NCBI GenBank assembly: GCA_019424645.1
Contig: JAHYZB010000068.1
Span: forward strand, 1-15,991
DNA length: 15,991 nucleotides
Reading direction: 5' to 3'
Source of the DNA: Oxalobacter formigenes
Lineage (GTDB): Bacteria; Pseudomonadota; Gammaproteobacteria; Burkholderiales; Burkholderiaceae_D
Below the pieces are notes generated by a model. The model made no database searches. It worked only from the letters and a program-made list of their open reading frames with translations, and had not been told where the DNA came from. Position numbers and translations under genes: made by a program. Below, in pieces: positions 15,421 to 15,991 of the stretch (the stretch's first letter is position 1; each line of letters begins with the position of its first letter).

Positions 15421-15473
15421 TGCAAGTACCATTGTACTGTCTGGCAGGGACGGAGGCAAAAAAAGAGCTCGAA

Positions 15474-15520
15474 AAAACACTTTTTTGTATTTTTCCTCCT
15501 GAAAGTTGAAAAAGTGTTTT
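15474..15520 (-). repeat. 12-bp inverted repeat with a Shine-Dalgarno in its loop
   Basis: The arms at 15474-15485 and 15509-15520 (AAAACACTTTTT and its complement) match perfectly across a 23-nt loop. Read on the minus strand the loop carries AGGAGG (15500-15495), a full Shine-Dalgarno sequence, and a GTG lies in the second arm (15480-15478), 14 nt further on. That GTG would open a 24-codon frame ending at 15406. It may instead be a weak AT-rich terminator or a chance structure. Confidence 0.5.
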
Positions 15521-15803
15521 GTCTGCCGGGGCAATTTGTTTTCAATAGAACATTCAGGAATAAAGACACTTGAATATTCATTGGTTTTACGAAGTTTTTA
15601 TGTATTCAATTCAAATATTTCACAAATGAAATATGGGCAGGAGAGTTTTAATGAACGTATACGTGAGCTGAGTTTGATCAAATTTTTTATATTTAATTCA
15701 ACCGTTTTTTTGTATGCGGGTATAAAAGAATTTCTTGTAAAGTGGCTTGGGTGCTACGTTTCGTGAGAATTTGCCTCCTTCAGACAGTCCGTTTTCATTC
15801 GTT

Positions 15804-15850
15804 TGTGTCGCCAGCAGGAAATAAAAACCTTTGTTATTCTGGCGAGCACA
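15804..15850 (+). promoter_or_regulatory. Hairpin in the presumed nrdA leader
   Basis: TCGCCAG (15808-15814) and CTGGCGA (15839-15845) form a perfect 7-bp stem. It extends outward by TGTG/CACA (15804-15807 with 15847-15850) across a one-base bulge, and inward by AATAA/TTATT across a left-side bulge. No T-run follows, so it is not an ordinary terminator. It lies about 107 nt before the nrdA start, where it could be a 5' leader element. Confidence 0.4.
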
Positions 15851-15956
15851 TCTTGTGTCATCACCGAAAAAGACAGCACCAAATCTGAAAAAACGCATCA
15901 AATCAGATCGGTCGGCCAGACACAACAGAACAACTATTTGAACAGGTAAATAATCT

Positions 15957-15991
15957 ATGAACCAGGGACTGTTCGTCACCAAACGTGATGG
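15957..15991 (+). CDS. nrdA: Class Ia ribonucleotide reductase alpha subunit, first 12 codons only
   Basis: The last 35 bases read MNQGLFVTKRDG, then the window ends. E. coli NrdA begins MNQNLLVTKRDG, so ten of twelve residues agree, and this stretch opens the N-terminal ATP-cone that senses ATP and dATP. An AGG lies 10-11 bases before the ATG. NrdA with NrdB reduces ribonucleoside diphosphates to deoxyribonucleotides in the cytoplasm under aerobic conditions. The catalytic part is outside the window, so the class is inferred from the N-terminus alone. Confidence 0.75.
   Translation, partial: MNQGLFVTKRD

Larger units (their letters stand above)
15364..15956. other. Divergent intergenic region between mutS and nrdA
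   Basis: About 590 bp without a gene I can support. It holds the possible mutS promoter (15392-15420), a 12-bp inverted repeat (15474-15520), a TATAAA at 15721-15726 that could be a -10 box for nrdA but has a poor -35, and a hairpin at 15804-15850. It also has a weaker 6-bp inverted repeat, ATCTGA/TCAGAT, at 15883-15908. I looked for paired NrdR boxes and DnaA boxes, which are common before nrdA, and saw none matching the consensus. Open frames at 15506-15766 (plus) and 15698-15982 (minus) resemble nothing. Confidence 0.5.

Noticed and set aside
15506..15766. 86-codon plus-strand frame between mutS and nrdA
   Set aside because: It begins with TTG inside an inverted repeat without a Shine-Dalgarno, and its Phe/Ile/Ser-rich content reflects AT-rich non-coding DNA.
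15840..15860. CACATCTTGTGT as an NrdR box before nrdA
   Set aside because: It lacks the ATATAT-like centre of the NrdR consensus and has no partner site about three helical turns away.
15698..15982. 94-codon minus-strand frame at the right edge
   Set aside because: It runs antisense across the nrdA start and leader and matches nothing known.
1..15991. Mobile element, prophage, CRISPR array or defence system
   Set aside because: No transposase, integrase, phage gene, regular spaced repeats or known defence domains appear on either strand. All major genes are core housekeeping or envelope genes.

Overview
This window reads as ordinary chromosome of a betaproteobacterium in Burkholderiales. 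The best guess is Oxalobacteraceae, possibly Oxalobacter. The pointers are the style of the proteins (a betaproteobacterial RluA-type pseudouridine synthase start, a PIMT-like gene next to tolC, a GGGDS/PKTIDND phosphofructokinase) and a base composition that looks moderate for this class. The genus is inferred from protein appearance only, because no search could be run.

Layout. Positions 1-180 (minus) hold the start of a pseudouridine synthase, divergent from a pyrophosphate-type phosphofructokinase (387-1646, plus). The latter converges on a histidine tRNA (1728-1804, minus), with a shared bidirectional terminator between them. The minus strand from 8570 down to 1885 carries two envelope-export blocks: macA-macB-outer membrane lipoprotein (coupled genes, 2-nt gap and 10-nt overlap), then a PIMT-like methyltransferase and tolC. 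A roughly 490-bp AT-rich divergent region separates macA from uppP (bacA) and recQ, which lie 14 nt apart on the plus strand. recQ converges on, and overlaps by 17 bp, an exported protein that resembles a metallophosphoesterase but has lost most of its metal ligands. Upstream of that protein on the minus strand is mutS, broken into two reading frames. After a gene-poor stretch of about 590 bp with several inverted repeats, the window ends in the first 12 codons of nrdA (plus).

How the genes work together. MacA, MacB and the NodT-type lipoprotein should form a complete ATP-driven tripartite exporter. The separate TolC can serve this or other inner-membrane pumps. UppP recycles the lipid carrier for the cell wall. 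RecQ, MutS and NrdA touch DNA repair and dNTP supply but are not an operon.

I found no phage, insertion sequence, CRISPR array, defence island or new multi-gene system. The points most worth a second look are the mutS break (apparently a small out-of-frame deletion in an otherwise intact gene), the degenerate phosphoesterase-like protein, the atypical PIMT, a ten-serine tract in MacA that uses all six serine codons, and hairpins in the tolC, nrdA and mutS upstream regions.
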